DNA of 5,525 bases. It comes from Vulcanimicrobiota bacterium. Its GTDB lineage: Bacteria > Vulcanimicrobiota > Vulcanimicrobiia > Vulcanimicrobiales > Vulcanimicrobiaceae. A program made the position numbers and the translations under genes. The notes beneath the pieces were generated by a model. The model did not search any database. It was not told the DNA's origin and worked only from the letters and a program-made list of their open reading frames with translations. The DNA lies in assembly GCA_030038335.1 (NCBI GenBank), contig JASHPC010000193.1, positions 1 through 5,525 of the forward strand, in the 5' to 3' direction. Of the stretch, positions 5,282 to 5,525 are shown piece after piece; the first letter of the stretch is position 1, and the number at the start of each line of letters is the position of its first letter.

Positions 5282-5525
5282 TTACGCTCGCTTTTGACCG
5301 AGGTCTACGTCCTCTCGCGTGAAGTAGTCAAAATCACGGACTACGCCTTCGGCGAGTTCGTTCTGCTGGAAGCCCGCAAATCTCTCAAAGTCCGACACGG
5401 ACAATCCCGTTTTTTGGGAAAGCGCAATGATGGCACCAGTTCGCAACTGTTTTATGGTCATAAGGGCGTTCTTCAAGAGTTGTGGTTCATCGACGGAAAT
5501 AAGATCGTCAAGCGGCTCCTTCTTT
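5282..5525 (-). CDS. C-terminal part of an unrecognised protein (runs off the window)
   Basis: The minus-strand frame is open from the window end to TAA at 5284-5282, giving 80 visible residues. A start could be internal (TTG at 5476-5474 or ATG at 5461-5459), but neither has a clear ribosome binding site and the frame continues upstream without a stop, so a longer protein is likely. The visible part has a hydrophilic acidic beginning (EPLDDLISVDEPQ), a helix TIKQLRTGAIIALSQKTGLS, then VSDFERFAGFQQ and an acidic end with FDYFTREDVDLG. It is soluble and I recognise no family. It ends 15 bases before the tRNA-like gene on the same strand, so that gene would lie in its 3' untranslated region. 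G+C is about 50%, like the other accessory genes. Confidence 0.55.
   Translation of the reverse strand, partial: KKEPLDDLISVDEPQLLKNALMTIKQLRTGAIIALSQKTGLSVSDFERFAGFQQNELAEGVVRDFDYFTREDVDLGQKRA

Noticed and set aside
5100..5297. Plus-strand 65-codon open frame across the tRNA-like gene
   Set aside because: It overlaps the end of the 60-residue gene and runs antisense through the tRNA-like structure; it has no support as a protein.

Overview
The window is high-GC bacterial DNA. It shows a compact non-homologous end-joining (NHEJ) operon, a convergent drug-efflux-type transporter gene, a bacterial-type tRNA-Leu, and then a stretch of clearly different composition with small unrecognised genes and an aberrant tRNA-like gene. 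Hand counts of single 60-base lines give about 70% G+C in the ku gene (2041-2100), against 43% (4681-4740), 47% (4921-4980) and 50% (4381-4440) in the small-gene stretch. The phylum cannot be fixed from this window. Ku plus LigD-type proteins and the tRNA-Leu(CAG) structure indicate a bacterium.

Region 1 (2-2488, plus strand) is an NHEJ operon with almost no spacing. It holds the C-terminal part of an ATP-dependent DNA ligase, a separate LigD-type primase-polymerase whose ATG overlaps the ligase stop (TAATG), and ku starting 1 base after the polymerase stop. In this pathway Ku binds broken DNA ends and recruits the polymerase and ligase, which fill in and seal them. The ligase and polymerase modules, fused in classical LigD, are two genes here.

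Region 2 (2485-3815) holds a 385-residue MFS transporter gene on the minus strand, whose stop overlaps that of ku by 4 bases. A short divergent region follows, with an arrangement of complementary blocks in the transporter leader, and then an intact tRNA-Leu(CAG) on the plus strand.

Region 3 (3816-5525) looks accessory. A 240-base stretch with dyads but no convincing gene leads into four closely packed plus-strand genes: a small basic protein of a recurring family, a three-helix membrane protein, and two soluble proteins I do not recognise, the last two joined by an ATGA overlap. They converge on a minus-strand tRNA-Leu(UAG)-like gene. This gene has an unusually long variable region and has C at four places where U is universal or needed for pairing. 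Just upstream of it on the same strand is the 3' end of an unrecognised gene that runs off the window. No integrase, transposase, CRISPR array or flanking direct repeat was seen.
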